A DNA stretch of 42,325 bases. It comes from Pseudonocardia hydrocarbonoxydans. GTDB taxonomy: Bacteria > Actinomycetota > Actinomycetes > Mycobacteriales > Pseudonocardiaceae. The stretch lies in NCBI RefSeq assembly GCF_006539565.1, contig NZ_BJNG01000019.1:1-42325 (forward strand), in the 5' to 3' direction. Under the pieces are notes generated by a model that did not search any database, was not told the DNA's origin, and saw only the letters and a program-made list of their open reading frames with translations. Shown here piece by piece: positions 33,251 to 41,367 of this stretch. Numbering within the stretch: the first letter of the stretch is position 1; each line of letters begins with the position of its first letter. The translations under genes were made by a program, and so were the position numbers.

Positions 33251-33262
33251 TGAGACGTCTCA
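33251..33262. promoter_or_regulatory. Palindrome TGAGACGTCTCA upstream of the MNIO cassette
   Basis: A perfect 12-bp palindrome ends 26 bp before the ATG of the TIGR04222 gene, a position expected to overlap its promoter. Its half-site TGAGAC equals that of the palindrome at 3314-3329, which has a 4-bp wider core. Candidate repressor site; the regulator is unknown. Confidence 0.4.
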
Positions 33263-33319
33263 CAGTGTTGCGATGCGTCACCCGTCAGGGAACGTTCTTC
33301 ACCAGAACTTGAGGTGTCG

Positions 33320-33745
33320 CTACGGTGCCGCGCGCACCTGCTTCTTGATGCGGGCGAGCATCGCCGCCATGCCGCGCAGCCGCAGCGGGCTGACGGCCGC
33401 GGCGAGGCCGAGCGCGGTGTAGAAGTCGTCGGGCACGGCGAGAACGTCCTCGGCGCTCTCCCCGTCGAGGCCGGTGTGCATGATCGAGGCGAACCCGCGG
33501 GTGGTCGGCGACTCCGGCGGGGCGGAGAAGAACAGGTGCACGTGCGCGGAGTCGTCGACCTCCACCGCCAGGAACAGCGGCGACTGGCACTCGTGCACCT
33601 GCTCCATCGAGTCGGCCGCGTCGGCGTAGCGCTCCGGGAGCTCGGGCAGCTCGCGGGAGAGCTCCAGGAGCAGCTCGAGCCGCTGTTTCGGGGTGACGGC
33701 GGCGAAGTCGTCGACGAGCTCCTGGAGCTGGGCCGGGAGGGTCAT
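33320..33745 (-). CDS. sufE: SufE family sulfur acceptor protein
   Basis: 141 residues. SufE features are visible: [20 protein letters not shown] at the start, the sulfur-accepting Cys in [14 protein letters not shown] (about 55), and the helix [20 protein letters not shown] near the C-terminus. SufE accepts persulfide from a cysteine desulfurase, normally for Fe-S cluster assembly; no desulfurase is adjacent. ATG 33745 overlaps the sulfurtransferase stop (ATGA), suggesting sulfur may pass between the two coupled proteins. The pair matches Rv3283-Rv3284 in M. tuberculosis. Confidence 0.88.
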   Translation of the reverse strand: MTLPAQLQELVDDFAAVTPKQRLELLLELSRELPELPERYADAADSMEQVHECQSPLFLAVEVDDSAHVHLFFSAPPESPTTRGFASIMHTGLDGESAEDVLAVPDDFYTALGLAAAVSPLRLRGMAAMLARIKKQVRAAP

Positions 33746-34626
33746 CCCCGCTCCGTGCCCTGCACGATCGGCACCCGCACGGCGTTGCCCCACTCCGTCC
33801 AGCTGCCGTCGTAGTTGCGGACCTTGTCGAAGCCCAGCAGGTGGGTGAGCACGAACCAGGTGTGGCTGGAGCGCTCGCCGATGCGGCAGTAGGCCACGAC
33901 GTCGTCGGTCGGGCGCAGGCCCTGCTCCTCCAGGTAGATGGCCTCCAGCTCGGCGCGGGTGCGGAAGGTGCCGTCCTCGGCGGCCGCGCGGGCCCACGGC
34001 ACGCTCGCCGCGCCCGGGATGTGGCCGCCGCGGACGGCGCCCTCCTGCGGATAGTCGGGCATGTGCAGCAGCTCGCCGGAGTACTCGCCGGGGGACCGGA
34101 CGTCGACCATGGGCCTGCCCAGGTGTGCGAGCACGTCCTCCTTGAAGGCCCGGATCGTGGCGTCGTCGCGCTCGGTCACCGGGTACTCGACGGGCTCGGG
34201 CTTCGGCGCCTCGGTGGTCATCTCGCGGCCCTCGGCGACCCACTTGGCGCGGCCGCCGTCGAGCATGCGGACGTCGGCGTGGCCGAACAGGCTGAACACC
34301 CACAGCGCGTAGGTGGCCCACCAGTTGTTGCGGTCGCCGTAGAACACGACGGTGGTGTCGGGGCCGATGCCGCGCTCGCCGCAGATCTGCGCGAACCGGG
34401 CGCCGTCGACGTAGTCCCGGGTGGTCGGGTCGTTCAGCTCGGTGTGCCAGTCGACCTTGACCGAGCCCGGGATGTGGCCGGTGTCGTAGAGCAGGACGTC
34501 CTCGTCGGACTCGACGACCACGAGCCCGGGGGTGCCCAGGTGCTCCGCGAGCCAGGAGGTGGTGACCAGGCGCTCGGGGTGGGCGTACTCGGCCAGCTTC
34601 GGATCGGTGTCGTTCGGGAGTGCCAT
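33742..34626 (-). CDS. sseA: Thiosulfate/3-mercaptopyruvate sulfurtransferase (double rhodanese)
   Basis: 294 residues with two rhodanese domains: an inactive N-terminal one ([39 protein letters not shown]) and an active C-terminal one with the persulfide Cys in [20 protein letters not shown] (about 245). It transfers sulfur from thiosulfate or mercaptopyruvate to acceptors, here plausibly SufE. ATG 34626 ([20 protein letters not shown]) fits the family start. It lies downstream of maf, separated by the palindromic repeat element, and is coupled to sufE. Confidence 0.9.
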   Translation of the reverse strand: MALPNDTDPKLAEYAHPERLVTTSWLAEHLGTPGLVVVESDEDVLLYDTGHIPGSVKVDWHTELNDPTTRDYVDGARFAQICGERGIGPDTTVVFYGDRNNWWATYALWVFSLFGHADVRMLDGGRAKWVAEGREMTTEAPKPEPVEYPVTERDDATIRAFKEDVLAHLGRPMVDVRSPGEYSGELLHMPDYPQEGAVRGGHIPGAASVPWARAAAEDGTFRTRAELEAIYLEEQGLRPTDDVVAYCRIGERSSHTWFVLTHLLGFDKVRNYDGSWTEWGNAVRVPIVQGTERG

Positions 34627-34653
34627 GACGGCCAGGCTAGTCCGTCCCCCCTT

Positions 34654-34749
34654 CCCCGCGAGTCGGGCGATTCGTGTGCCCGAGTCCTGCGCGGCGTGTG
34701 ATCGCACGATCCGGTGGACTCGGTCGCAGGAAAGTCCCGACTCGCGGGG
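34654..34749. repeat. Intact solo copy of the palindromic repeat element (96 bp)
   Basis: Perfect 14-bp terminal inverted repeats CCCCGCGAGTCGGG (34654-34667) and CCCGACTCGCGGGG (34736-34749). Inside are GAGTCC (34682-34687) and GGACTC (34716-34721) in inverted order and a single GTGATCG (34698-34704) at the centre. The right end touches the TCA stop of maf; the left end is 27 bp from the sseA start. It corresponds to the halves at 22969-23018 and 24046-24096 joined together. Confidence 0.85.
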
Positions 34750-35364
34750 TCAGGGGGACCACAGGTCGGTGACCGTCACCCCCACGCCGGCCAGCAGGCG
34801 GCGCAGCAGCGGCAGGCTGATGCCGATGACATTGGACGGGTCGCCGTCGACGCCCTCCACGAACCAGCCGCCCAGCCCGTCGAGGGTGAACGCGCCGGCG
34901 ACGAGCATCGGCTCGCCGGTGCCGAGGTAGGCGTCGAGCTCGGCGTCGGTCGGCTCGCCGAACCGCACCACGGTGACGGCGTGCCCCTCGGCGACGCGCT
35001 CGATCTCGCCGTCGACGACGCGCAGCACCGCGTGCCCGGTGACCAGCTCGCCGCTGCCCCCCGCCATCTCCCGCCAGCGGGCCCGGGCCTCGTCGGCGTC
35101 AGCCGGCTTGCCGACCAGCTCGCCGCGGTGGTGCAGCATCGAGTCGCAGCCGATGACGACCGCGTCAGCCTCGGTGGTCCGGCGCGCCACGGTCGTGGCC
35201 TTCGCACCCGCGAGCGTCGTCACCTTCTCGGCGGGCGTGGCGTCGGGGACGGCGGCGAGCAGCGCGTCCTCGTCGACGTCGGACACCTCGACGAGGGGAT
35301 CGAGCCCGGCCGCGCGCAGGACCGAGAGGCGGGCGGGGGAGGCCGAGGCCAGAACGACGCGCAC
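34750..35364 (-). CDS. maf: Maf family nucleoside triphosphate pyrophosphatase
   Basis: 204 residues. The Maf signature is at the N-terminus (VVLASASPARLSVLRAAGL); further motifs are ADAVVIGCDSMLHHRGELVG and KPADADEARARWREMAGGSG. It hydrolyses non-canonical or methylated NTPs to NMP and pyrophosphate. It lies downstream of accE5, as in mycobacteria (Rv3282). GTG 35364. A hairpin between accE5 and this gene suggests its own promoter in 35365-35506. Its stop abuts the palindromic repeat. Confidence 0.9.
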   Translation of the reverse strand: MRVVLASASPARLSVLRAAGLDPLVEVSDVDEDALLAAVPDATPAEKVTTLAGAKATTVARRTTEADAVVIGCDSMLHHRGELVGKPADADEARARWREMAGGSGELVTGHAVLRVVDGEIERVAEGHAVTVVRFGEPTDAELDAYLGTGEPMLVAGAFTLDGLGGWFVEGVDGDPSNVIGISLPLLRRLLAGVGVTVTDLWSP

Positions 35365-35506
35365 GACGCACGACCCTACGGCCGCGCGCCGCGGCGTCGA
35401 TCATCGCCTGGTGCGGTCGGCAGCTCCCGCCACCGCCACCGCTCCAGGCGACGGAACTTCGTCACCGCGGTGGCTCTTTCTGATCGGGTCTCGAGCAGCG
35501 GGCACG

Positions 35507-35566
35507 GGTGAGGTCGACACCATCGGGGTCCGGTGCGCTCAGAACCCCGATGACGTCGATCTCACC
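35507..35566 (-). terminator. Large hairpin downstream of accE5
   Basis: Imperfect 23-bp arms (35507-35529 and 35544-35566; 19 of 23 paired, ATCGGGGT/ACCCCGAT at the loop side) enclose 14 nt. It begins 8 bp after the accE5 stop, so it is well placed to end the accD5-accE5 transcript before maf. Confidence 0.65.
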
Positions 35567-35573
35567 TGCGTGA

Positions 35574-35828
35574 TCAGCGGGGCCAGTGAGAAGTGCGCCA
35601 GGCGCCGGGGCCCACCGTCAGCGGGACGCGCATCGCGGCCGCCGGGTCCGACCAGCGGTCGCGGGGCCTCGCCGGTGCGTCGCCACCGCCGGACGCGGCG
35701 GCGGCGAGCACCACGGTGAGCGCGGCGAGCTCGGCGTCCGACGGCTCGCCGCGCACCACGCGGAACAGCGCGCGCCGCTCCTCGGGGGTGGGCTCCCCCC
35801 CGTCCGGCGCGGCGTCGGACCCGCTCAC
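35574..35828 (-). CDS. accE5: Acyl-CoA carboxylase epsilon subunit
   Basis: 84 residues. The short conserved core [20 protein letters not shown] (about 22-41) is the hallmark of actinobacterial acyl-CoA carboxylase epsilon subunits, which stabilise the alpha-beta complex. The C-terminal WRTSHWPR is a typical ending. GTG 35828 overlaps the accD5 stop by 4 bp (GTGA). Equivalent to Rv3281. Confidence 0.85.
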   Translation of the reverse strand: MSGSDAAPDGGEPTPEERRALFRVVRGEPSDAELAALTVVLAAAASGGGDAPARPRDRWSDPAAAMRVPLTVGPGAWRTSHWPR

Positions 35829-37462
35829 AGGGGGATGTTCCCGTGCTTGCGCGCCGGGACGGCCTCGCGCTTGGTCTCCAGCGCCCGCAGCGCCCGGCCG
35901 ACGTAGCCGCGGGTGTGCGAGGGCGGGATGACGGCGTCGATGTAGCCGCGGTCGGCCGCGATGTAGGGGTTGGCGAGGGTGTCCTCGTACTCCTGCTGCA
36001 GCTCCGCGCGGCGGTTCGCCAGCTCGTCGCCCTCCAGGCCGTTCAGCTCCTTGCGGTACAGGATGCTGACCGCGCCCGCGGCGCCCGTCACCGCGATCTG
36101 GGCGGTCGGCCAGGCCACGTTGATGTCGGCACCCAGGTGCTTGGAGCCCATCACGTCGTAGGCGCCGCCGTAGGCCTTGCGGGTGATCACCGTGACCTTC
36201 GGGACGGTGGCCTCGGCGTAGGCGTAGATCAGCTTCGCGCCGCGGCGGATGATCCCGTTCCACTCCTGCTCGGTGCCGGGCAGGAAGCCGGGGACGTCGA
36301 CGAAGGTGACGACCGGGATGTTGAACGCGTCGCAGGTGCGCACGAAGCGCGACGCCTTCTCCGAGGCGTCGATGTCGAGGCAGCCGGCGAACTGGGTCGG
36401 CTGGTTGGCCACGACGCCGACCGACCGGCCCTCGATGCGCCCGTAGCCGCACACGATGTTCGGCGCGAACAGCTCGTGCACCTCGAGGAACTCGCCCTCG
36501 TCGACGACGCGGGTGATGACCTCGCGGATGTCGTAGGGCGTGTTCGCCGAGTCCGGGATCAGGGTGTCGAGCTCGAGGTCGTCGTCGGTGAGGCCGTCGG
36601 CGATGGAGCCCGCCGTGGGCTCGGGCGCGGGGTAGACCGGCGGCTCGGAGAGGTTGTTGCTCGGCAGGTAGCCCAGCAGCTCCTTGACGTAGTCGATCGC
36701 GTCGGCCTCGTCGCTGCCCAGGTAGTGGGCCACGCCGGACTTGGTGTTGTGGGCCCGGCCGCCGCCGAGGTCCTCCATCTCGACGTCCTCGCCGGTGACC
36801 GTCTTGATGACGTCCGGGCCGGTGATGAACATGTTCGACGTGCCGTCGACCATCACGATGAAGTCGGTGAGCGCGGGGGAGTACACCGCGCCGCCCGCCG
36901 ACGGGCCCATGACCAGCGAGATCTGCGGGATCACACCGGAGCTGCGGACGTTGCGGACGAAGATCTCGCCGTAGAGCCCGAGCGCGACGACACCCTCCTG
37001 GATGCGCGCGCCGCCGCCGTCGTTGATGCCGATCATCGGGCACCCGATCTTGAGCGCCAGGTCCATCACCTTGACGATCTTCTCGCCGTACACCTCGCCG
37101 AGCGCCCCACCGAACACGGTGGCGTCCTGGCTGAAGACGGCGACCTGGCGGCCGTCGACGGTGCCGGTGCCGGTGACGACGCCGTCGCCGAAGGGGCGCT
37201 TGGCGTCCATCCCGAAGTTGGTGGACCGGTGGCGGGTCAGCGCGTCGAGCTCGACGAACGAGCCCGGGTCGAGCAGCTGGTCGATGCGCTCCCTGGCGGT
37301 CTGGCGGCCCTTGGCGTGCTGGCGCTCGATCCCCGTGCCCGGGTCGACCGCCTCGGCGGCGCGCCGGTAGAGGTCGGCGAGCTTGCCGGCGGTGGTGTGG
37401 ACGTCCGGTTCGTCGGCGGCGGCGCCGGATGCGTCCCCGAGCGGCTCCGTTGCGGCGGTCAT
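35825..37462 (-). CDS. accD5: Acyl-CoA (propionyl-CoA) carboxylase beta subunit
   Basis: 545 residues, a carboxyltransferase of the AccD5/PccB type. Two crotonase-like halves are visible: [17 protein letters not shown] with [19 protein letters not shown] in the first, and [20 protein letters not shown] with [20 protein letters not shown] in the second, which carry the oxyanion Gly pairs. It moves CO2 from biotin on AccA3 to propionyl- or acetyl-CoA. ATG 37462. It is divergent from the Pro-rich membrane protein; birA, which biotinylates AccA3, lies nearby as in Rv3279c-Rv3280. Confidence 0.93.
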   Translation of the reverse strand: MTAATEPLGDASGAAADEPDVHTTAGKLADLYRRAAEAVDPGTGIERQHAKGRQTARERIDQLLDPGSFVELDALTRHRSTNFGMDAKRPFGDGVVTGTGTVDGRQVAVFSQDATVFGGALGEVYGEKIVKVMDLALKIGCPMIGINDGGGARIQEGVVALGLYGEIFVRNVRSSGVIPQISLVMGPSAGGAVYSPALTDFIVMVDGTSNMFITGPDVIKTVTGEDVEMEDLGGGRAHNTKSGVAHYLGSDEADAIDYVKELLGYLPSNNLSEPPVYPAPEPTAGSIADGLTDDDLELDTLIPDSANTPYDIREVITRVVDEGEFLEVHELFAPNIVCGYGRIEGRSVGVVANQPTQFAGCLDIDASEKASRFVRTCDAFNIPVVTFVDVPGFLPGTEQEWNGIIRRGAKLIYAYAEATVPKVTVITRKAYGGAYDVMGSKHLGADINVAWPTAQIAVTGAAGAVSILYRKELNGLEGDELANRRAELQQEYEDTLANPYIAADRGYIDAVIPPSHTRGYVGRALRALETKREAVPARKHGNIPL

Positions 37463-37630
37463 GGCCCGGGAGCCTAACCGGCCGGTAACCCGGCGTCCCT
37501 GCGTGCCCGGTCACGTCGGCCGTCCCGGGCGGTCCCCCCATGCCGTGGGCGGCCGCTCCCGCTTGGATCGCGGCCGTCACCTCATGTGGCGTCGATCACA
37601 GGGGGGCGTCGCGCAGGGACGGAGGGTCAC

Positions 37631-38421
37631 ATGTCGCAGCCACCACCCGGGCCGTACCCGGACCGCCCGGACCCGGTCCGGGGCCATACCCCGGCCGGCC
37701 GCCCGGGCCGGGCCACCCGGGTCAGGGCCATCCCGGCCAGGGCCGGCCGGGCCAGGGCTATCCCGGCCAGGGCCGGCCGGGACAGGGCTATCCGCCGCCC
37801 GGGCCGCCTCCGCCGGGTCACGGCCCGCCGGGCTACCAGCAGGGTCACGGGCAGCCGGACCGACGGGAACGGCCGGGCCAGGACCCGCGGACGTCCTACG
37901 GTCCACCCGGCGGCCCACCCGCCGCGGGCCGGACGCCACCTCCCGCGGTCCGCACCGCCTTCCTGCTCTGGATCGTCTACCTCGCGGTGAGCGTCGTCGG
38001 GTCGCTCGTCTCCTTCCTCGGCCGCGACGCCTTCGTCGAGGCCGGGATCCAGGAGGGGCTGCGGCTGGCCGGGGCCACCGAGGCCGACCTGCCGCCCGGC
38101 GCGCTCGACCAGGCCAGGGAGCAGGCGGCGGGCTCCGCGCTCGGGTCGCTGATCGTCTCGCTGGTCATCGTGGCGGCCGTCGCGGCGGTGATCGTCCAGA
38201 TGCGCAACGGACGCAACTGGGCCCGGATCGTGCTGACGGTCCTCGGGGTGCTCGGGGTCCTCGCCGGTGCCGTGGCGCTGATCGGGCTGTCGCTGCTGCT
38301 CGGGGCGGGGGTGCTCGGTCTCGTCGTGGTGCTGGCGTCGGCGGTGCAGATCATCCTGGCGGTCGCGGCGATCGTGATGATGTACCGACCGGCGGCGAAG
38401 GCGTACTTCGCGCGGACCTGA
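37631..38421 (+). CDS. Proline/glycine-rich membrane protein, apparent frameshift near 37672
   Basis: The start ATG 37631 follows GGAGGG and reads MSQPPPGPYPDRPDP. The natural continuation (GPGPYPGRPPGPGHPGQG) is in another frame. Adding one C to the CCC at 37672-37674 joins them into about 263 residues: a Pro/Gly-rich cytoplasmic N-terminus with tandem PGQG repeats, then four membrane segments (TAFLLWIVYLAVSVVGSLVS; LIVSLVIVAAVAAVIVQM; IVLTVLGVLGVLAGAVALIG; LGLVVVLASAVQIILAVAA). Function unknown; such proteins are common in actinobacteria. Either a sequencing error or a real length change at a homopolymer. A reading frame opening at 37540 exists but covers the ribosome binding site and is unlikely. 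Confidence 0.7.
37738..37797 (+). repeat. 30-bp tandem repeat encoding PGQG units
   Basis: Two near-identical 30-bp units (each beginning CAGGGCCGGCCGGG) encode QGRPGQGYPG-type repeats in the proline-rich N-terminus. Shorter related units lie just upstream, so repeat number may vary. Confidence 0.7.
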
Positions 38422-38434
38422 GTCCTGACGTACT

Positions 38435-38460
38435 CTCTCGACTATCGAGATAGTCGAGAG
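38435..38460. promoter_or_regulatory. Perfect 12-bp inverted repeat operator before the flavin monooxygenase
   Basis: CTCTCGACTATC (38435-38446) and GATAGTCGAGAG (38449-38460) are perfectly complementary with a 2-bp centre. The repeat ends 7 bp before ATG 38468 and covers the expected ribosome binding site, so a bound repressor would block expression. It is AT-richer than its surroundings. TCGA-rich sites of this form suit PadR or TetR regulators; none is encoded adjacent. Confidence 0.6.
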
Positions 38461-38467
38461 GTGAGAG

Positions 38468-39691
38468 ATGGACGAGACGGACTGCGTGGTCGTCGGCGGC
38501 GGGCCCGGCGGGGCGGTGCTGGCCTACCTGCTCGCCCGGGCGGGACGGCGGGTGACGCTGCTGGAGGCCCGGTCCGACTTCGCCCGGCGGTTCCGGGGTG
38601 ACTCGCTCGCCCCGGCCGTCATGGACTGGCTCGACACGCTGGGCCTGGCCGACGACGTCCTCGCCCGCCCGCACGCCACCGCCGACGCGTTCACCTGGCA
38701 CACCCCCACGGCGTCCTACCGGGTCGCCGACTACGGCCGGGCCAGCGCCCGGTTCCCGCACTACGTGCTGCTGCCGCAGCCGGAGTTCCTGGGCCTGCTC
38801 ACCGGGCGGGCACAGGACCACCCCGGGTTCCGGCTGGAGATGTCGGCCCGGGTGAACGAGCTCGTCGAGGAGGGCGGGCGGGTCGTCGGCGTGCGGTACC
38901 GGGCCGCCGACGGGGAGGTGCGGGAGGTCCGCGCGCCGCTCGTCGTCGGGGCGGACGGGCGGTTCTCCCAGGTCCGGCGCCTGGGCGGTTTCGACACCGA
39001 GGAGCTCGGGGCCGGGCTCGACATCCTGTGGTTCGAGGTCCCGCGCCGCGACACCGACCCGCCGCTGTCGGGCCTGGACTACTTCGCCGTGCCGGGAGCG
39101 GCGATCGTCGCGCTCGGGCAGGGCGCCACCTGGCAGCTCGGCTACGTCATCCCGACGGGGACGGTCGCGCGGGCGCGCGAGGCCGGCGTCGGACCGGTGG
39201 TGGAGCTGGCGCGCGACCGCATGCCGTGGCTGGGCGACCGCCTCGACGCCCTCACCGCGTTCACCGACCTCACCCTGCTCAACGTGCGGATCACCCGCCT
39301 GCCCCACTGGTACCGCCCGGGCCTGCTGCTGCTCGGCGACGCCGCGCACGTCATCTCGCCGGTCGGCGGCAACGGGATCAACATCGCGATCGCCGACGCC
39401 GCCGACGCGGGTAACGCACTGGTACCGGCCCTGCGCGCCGCCGACGCCGAGCTGGACGCGGCGTGCCGGGCGTTCGAGGTGCGCCGGCGCGCGGTGTCCG
39501 ACGCCGAGCAGCGCTCGCAGGTGCGGGCCGAGCGCGGCAGCCTGGAACGGATGGAGCGCGGCGACCCGCGACCGGCGTGGATCCTGCGCCTCGCCGCCGC
39601 GGTCCCCCCGATCGCCCGCGCCTTCGGCACGCGGTCGGCGTCGGCCATCGCGATCCCGGACCCGAGCCCGGCGGTCCTCGGGGCCCGGTGA
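38468..39691 (+). CDS. FAD-dependent monooxygenase (PHBH/tetracycline-hydroxylase-like)
   Basis: 407 residues with the class A flavoprotein monooxygenase fold: GxGxxG motif VVGGGPGGAVLAYLLARAG (residues 8-26), the DG motif LVVGADGRFSQVR (about 160), and the GD motif LLLGDAAHVISPVGGNGINI (about 290). It hydroxylates an aromatic or polyketide substrate using NAD(P)H and O2; the substrate is unknown. No biosynthetic partners are adjacent. ATG 38468 lies just after a perfect inverted repeat that likely controls it. The gene is followed by strong hairpins. Confidence 0.85.
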   Translation: MDETDCVVVGGGPGGAVLAYLLARAGRRVTLLEARSDFARRFRGDSLAPAVMDWLDTLGLADDVLARPHATADAFTWHTPTASYRVADYGRASARFPHYVLLPQPEFLGLLTGRAQDHPGFRLEMSARVNELVEEGGRVVGVRYRAADGEVREVRAPLVVGADGRFSQVRRLGGFDTEELGAGLDILWFEVPRRDTDPPLSGLDYFAVPGAAIVALGQGATWQLGYVIPTGTVARAREAGVGPVVELARDRMPWLGDRLDALTAFTDLTLLNVRITRLPHWYRPGLLLLGDAAHVISPVGGNGINIAIADAADAGNALVPALRAADAELDAACRAFEVRRRAVSDAEQRSQVRAERGSLERMERGDPRPAWILRLAAAVPPIARAFGTRSASAIAIPDPSPAVLGAR

Positions 39692-39696
39692 CCCGT

Positions 39697-39798
39697 CCGG
39701 CGCGCCGCCCGCCCCGTCCCGGGACGGGTGGTGGTGCGTCCGGCGACCCCGGGCGTCCGCCGGACGCGGGCGCCCTCGCCGCCCCCGCGGCGCGCCGG
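39697..39798. terminator. Nested hairpin region after the flavin monooxygenase
   Basis: Three inverted repeats are stacked in 100 bp: distal arms CCGGCGCGCCGC/GCGGCGCGCCGG (39697-39708 and 39787-39798), the palindrome CCCGTCCCGGGACGGG (39713-39728), and GCGTCCGGCG/CGCCGGACGC (39736-39745 and 39758-39767). This fills most of the gap between the monooxygenase and birA and fits a strong terminator or transcript-insulating structure. Confidence 0.6.
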
Positions 39799-39821
39799 GC
39801 GCGGCGGTAGCCTCCCGGGGC

Positions 39822-40691
39822 ATGAACCGCACCGCGCAGCCACTCGACGTCGGGGCGCTGCGCGCCGCTCTGGTCGGCCCGTGGGCGCAGCTCGACGTGG
39901 TCGAGCGCACGGGTTCCACCAATGCCGACCTGATGGCCGCGGCCCTCGCCGGGGCCCCCGACCGCACCGTGCTCGTCGCCGAGCACCAGGAGTCCGGACG
40001 GGGTCGGCTCGCCCGCAGCTGGGTGTCGCCGCCCGGGTCCGGGCTGACGGTGAGCGTGCTGCTCCGCCCGTCCGGGGTGTCGCCGTCGCGGTTCGGCTGG
40101 CTGCCGCTGCTCGCCGGTCTGGCCGTGCTCGACGCGGTCCGTGCGGTCACCGACGTCCCCGCCGGGCTCAAGTGGCCCAACGACCTGCTGGTCGGTCGCG
40201 AGCCGCGCAAGGTCGCGGGGATCCTCGCCGAGGTGGCCGACCCGTCGCGGCCCGCCGTCGTCGTCGGGATCGGGATCAACGTCGACTCCGCGCCGCCCGA
40301 CCAGCCCACCGCCACGTCGCTGACGGCCGAGAGCGGCCGGCCCGTCGACCGCACCGCGGTGCTGGTGGAGCTGCTCACCCGGCTGCACGAGCGCGAGGCC
40401 GCGTGGCGCGCCGGGCGCGGCGACCCCGAGACCACCCGGATCCGGGCCGACTACCGCGCCGGGTGCCTGAGCCTGGGGTCACCCGTGCGGGTGGAGCTGC
40501 CCGGCGGGGCGTCGGTCAGCGGGATCGCCGAGGACGTCGACGGCGACGGCCGGCTGCTGCTCCTCGACGCCACGGGGCACCGGCGTGCGGTCGCCGCGGG
40601 CGACGTCGTCCACCTGCGGCCCGCGGACCGGGCCCACGGGGACGGGTCGACCGGCCCCGCAGGCGCCGACCCCCGGTCGCCCCTGCGGTGA
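39822..40691 (+). CDS. birA: Biotin-[acetyl-CoA-carboxylase] ligase
   Basis: 289 residues. Catalytic motifs: TGSTNADLM at the N-terminus, the biotinyl-AMP loop ESGRGRLARSWVSPPGSGL (about 63-81), KWPNDLLVG, and VVGIGINVDS. The C-terminal SH3-like domain (LGSPVRVELPGG; AAGDVVHLRP) is present. There is no N-terminal DNA-binding domain, so it is a monofunctional ligase rather than a repressor. It biotinylates the AccA3 Lys. ATG 39822. A 190-bp gap without recognisable features separates it from the PH-domain gene. Confidence 0.92.
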   Translation: MNRTAQPLDVGALRAALVGPWAQLDVVERTGSTNADLMAAALAGAPDRTVLVAEHQESGRGRLARSWVSPPGSGLTVSVLLRPSGVSPSRFGWLPLLAGLAVLDAVRAVTDVPAGLKWPNDLLVGREPRKVAGILAEVADPSRPAVVVGIGINVDSAPPDQPTATSLTAESGRPVDRTAVLVELLTRLHEREAAWRAGRGDPETTRIRADYRAGCLSLGSPVRVELPGGASVSGIAEDVDGDGRLLLLDATGHRRAVAAGDVVHLRPADRAHGDGSTGPAGADPRSPLR

Positions 40692-40881
40692 CCTCCGGCC
40701 CCTCACCGGGTCCGCTCCACCGCCCGATCCTGGTCGCGGGGGCGACGGGACGGGAGGTGCGTCGTGACGGCGTCGACGGTGCTGCGCAGGTGGGCGGGCC
40801 ACGCCGGCGAGCGTCCTGTTGCGGCGCCCGGACGCCCTCCGGCTGCGAGGACCCGCCGCGCCGGCGCACTACGGTGGGGGC

Positions 40882-41367
40882 GTGCCCTACCCCGATGATC
40901 TTCTCGTCGAGGGCGAACGGGTCGTGCTGCACACGCACCCCCACGGGAAGATGCTGGCCGGCCCCGTGCTCGTCCTGCTGCTCGTCGTCGCGGTGTGCGG
41001 GTTCCTCGCGGCGGTCGTGCGCGAGCAGACCTGGGCGCCGGTCGCCTGGATCGCGCTCGCCGCGGTCGGCACCGCGCTGGTGGTCCGGCTGACGCTGCTC
41101 CCGGTGATCCGCTGGCGGACCACCCACTTCGTCGTCACGACGCGCCGCGTGCTCGTCCGCGAGGGCGTGCTCTCGCGCACCGGCATCGACATCCCGATGA
41201 GCCGGATCAACAGCGTCCAGTTCCGGCACACGGTGCTGGAGCGGGTACTGGGCTGCGGCACGCTGGTGATCGAGTCGGCCTCCGACGAGCCACTGGAGTT
41301 CACCGACGTGCCGCGGGTGGAGAAGGTCCACGCGCTGCTCTACCAGGAGGTCGCCGATGACACGTGA
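40882..41367 (+). CDS. Bacterial PH domain (DUF304-type) membrane protein
   Basis: 161 residues: a short cytoplasmic start (DDLLVEGERVVLHTHPHGK), two membrane segments (AGPVLVLLLVVAVCGFLA; VAWIALAAVGTALVVRLTLL), then a bPH_2 domain with WRTTHFVVTTRRVLVREGVL and IDIPMSRINSVQFRH. It is probably an inner-membrane protein of unknown binding target, equivalent to Rv3278c beside birA. GTG 40882 after GGTGGGGG. Its end overlaps the HMG-CoA lyase start by 11 bp. Confidence 0.85.
   Translation: MPYPDDLLVEGERVVLHTHPHGKMLAGPVLVLLLVVAVCGFLAAVVREQTWAPVAWIALAAVGTALVVRLTLLPVIRWRTTHFVVTTRRVLVREGVLSRTGIDIPMSRINSVQFRHTVLERVLGCGTLVIESASDEPLEFTDVPRVEKVHALLYQEVADDT

Noticed and set aside
34627..34749. Palindromic repeat at 34654 as an ordinary rho-independent terminator of maf
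   Set aside because: At 96 bp with conserved internal blocks and copies elsewhere in the window, it is better explained as a dispersed element, though it may also terminate transcription.
37540..37630. Upstream in-frame ATG 37540 for the Pro-rich membrane protein that would avoid the frameshift
   Set aside because: It would place the strong GGAGGG ribosome site and MSQPPPGPYP start inside coding sequence in another frame, and the extra N-terminus looks non-coding.
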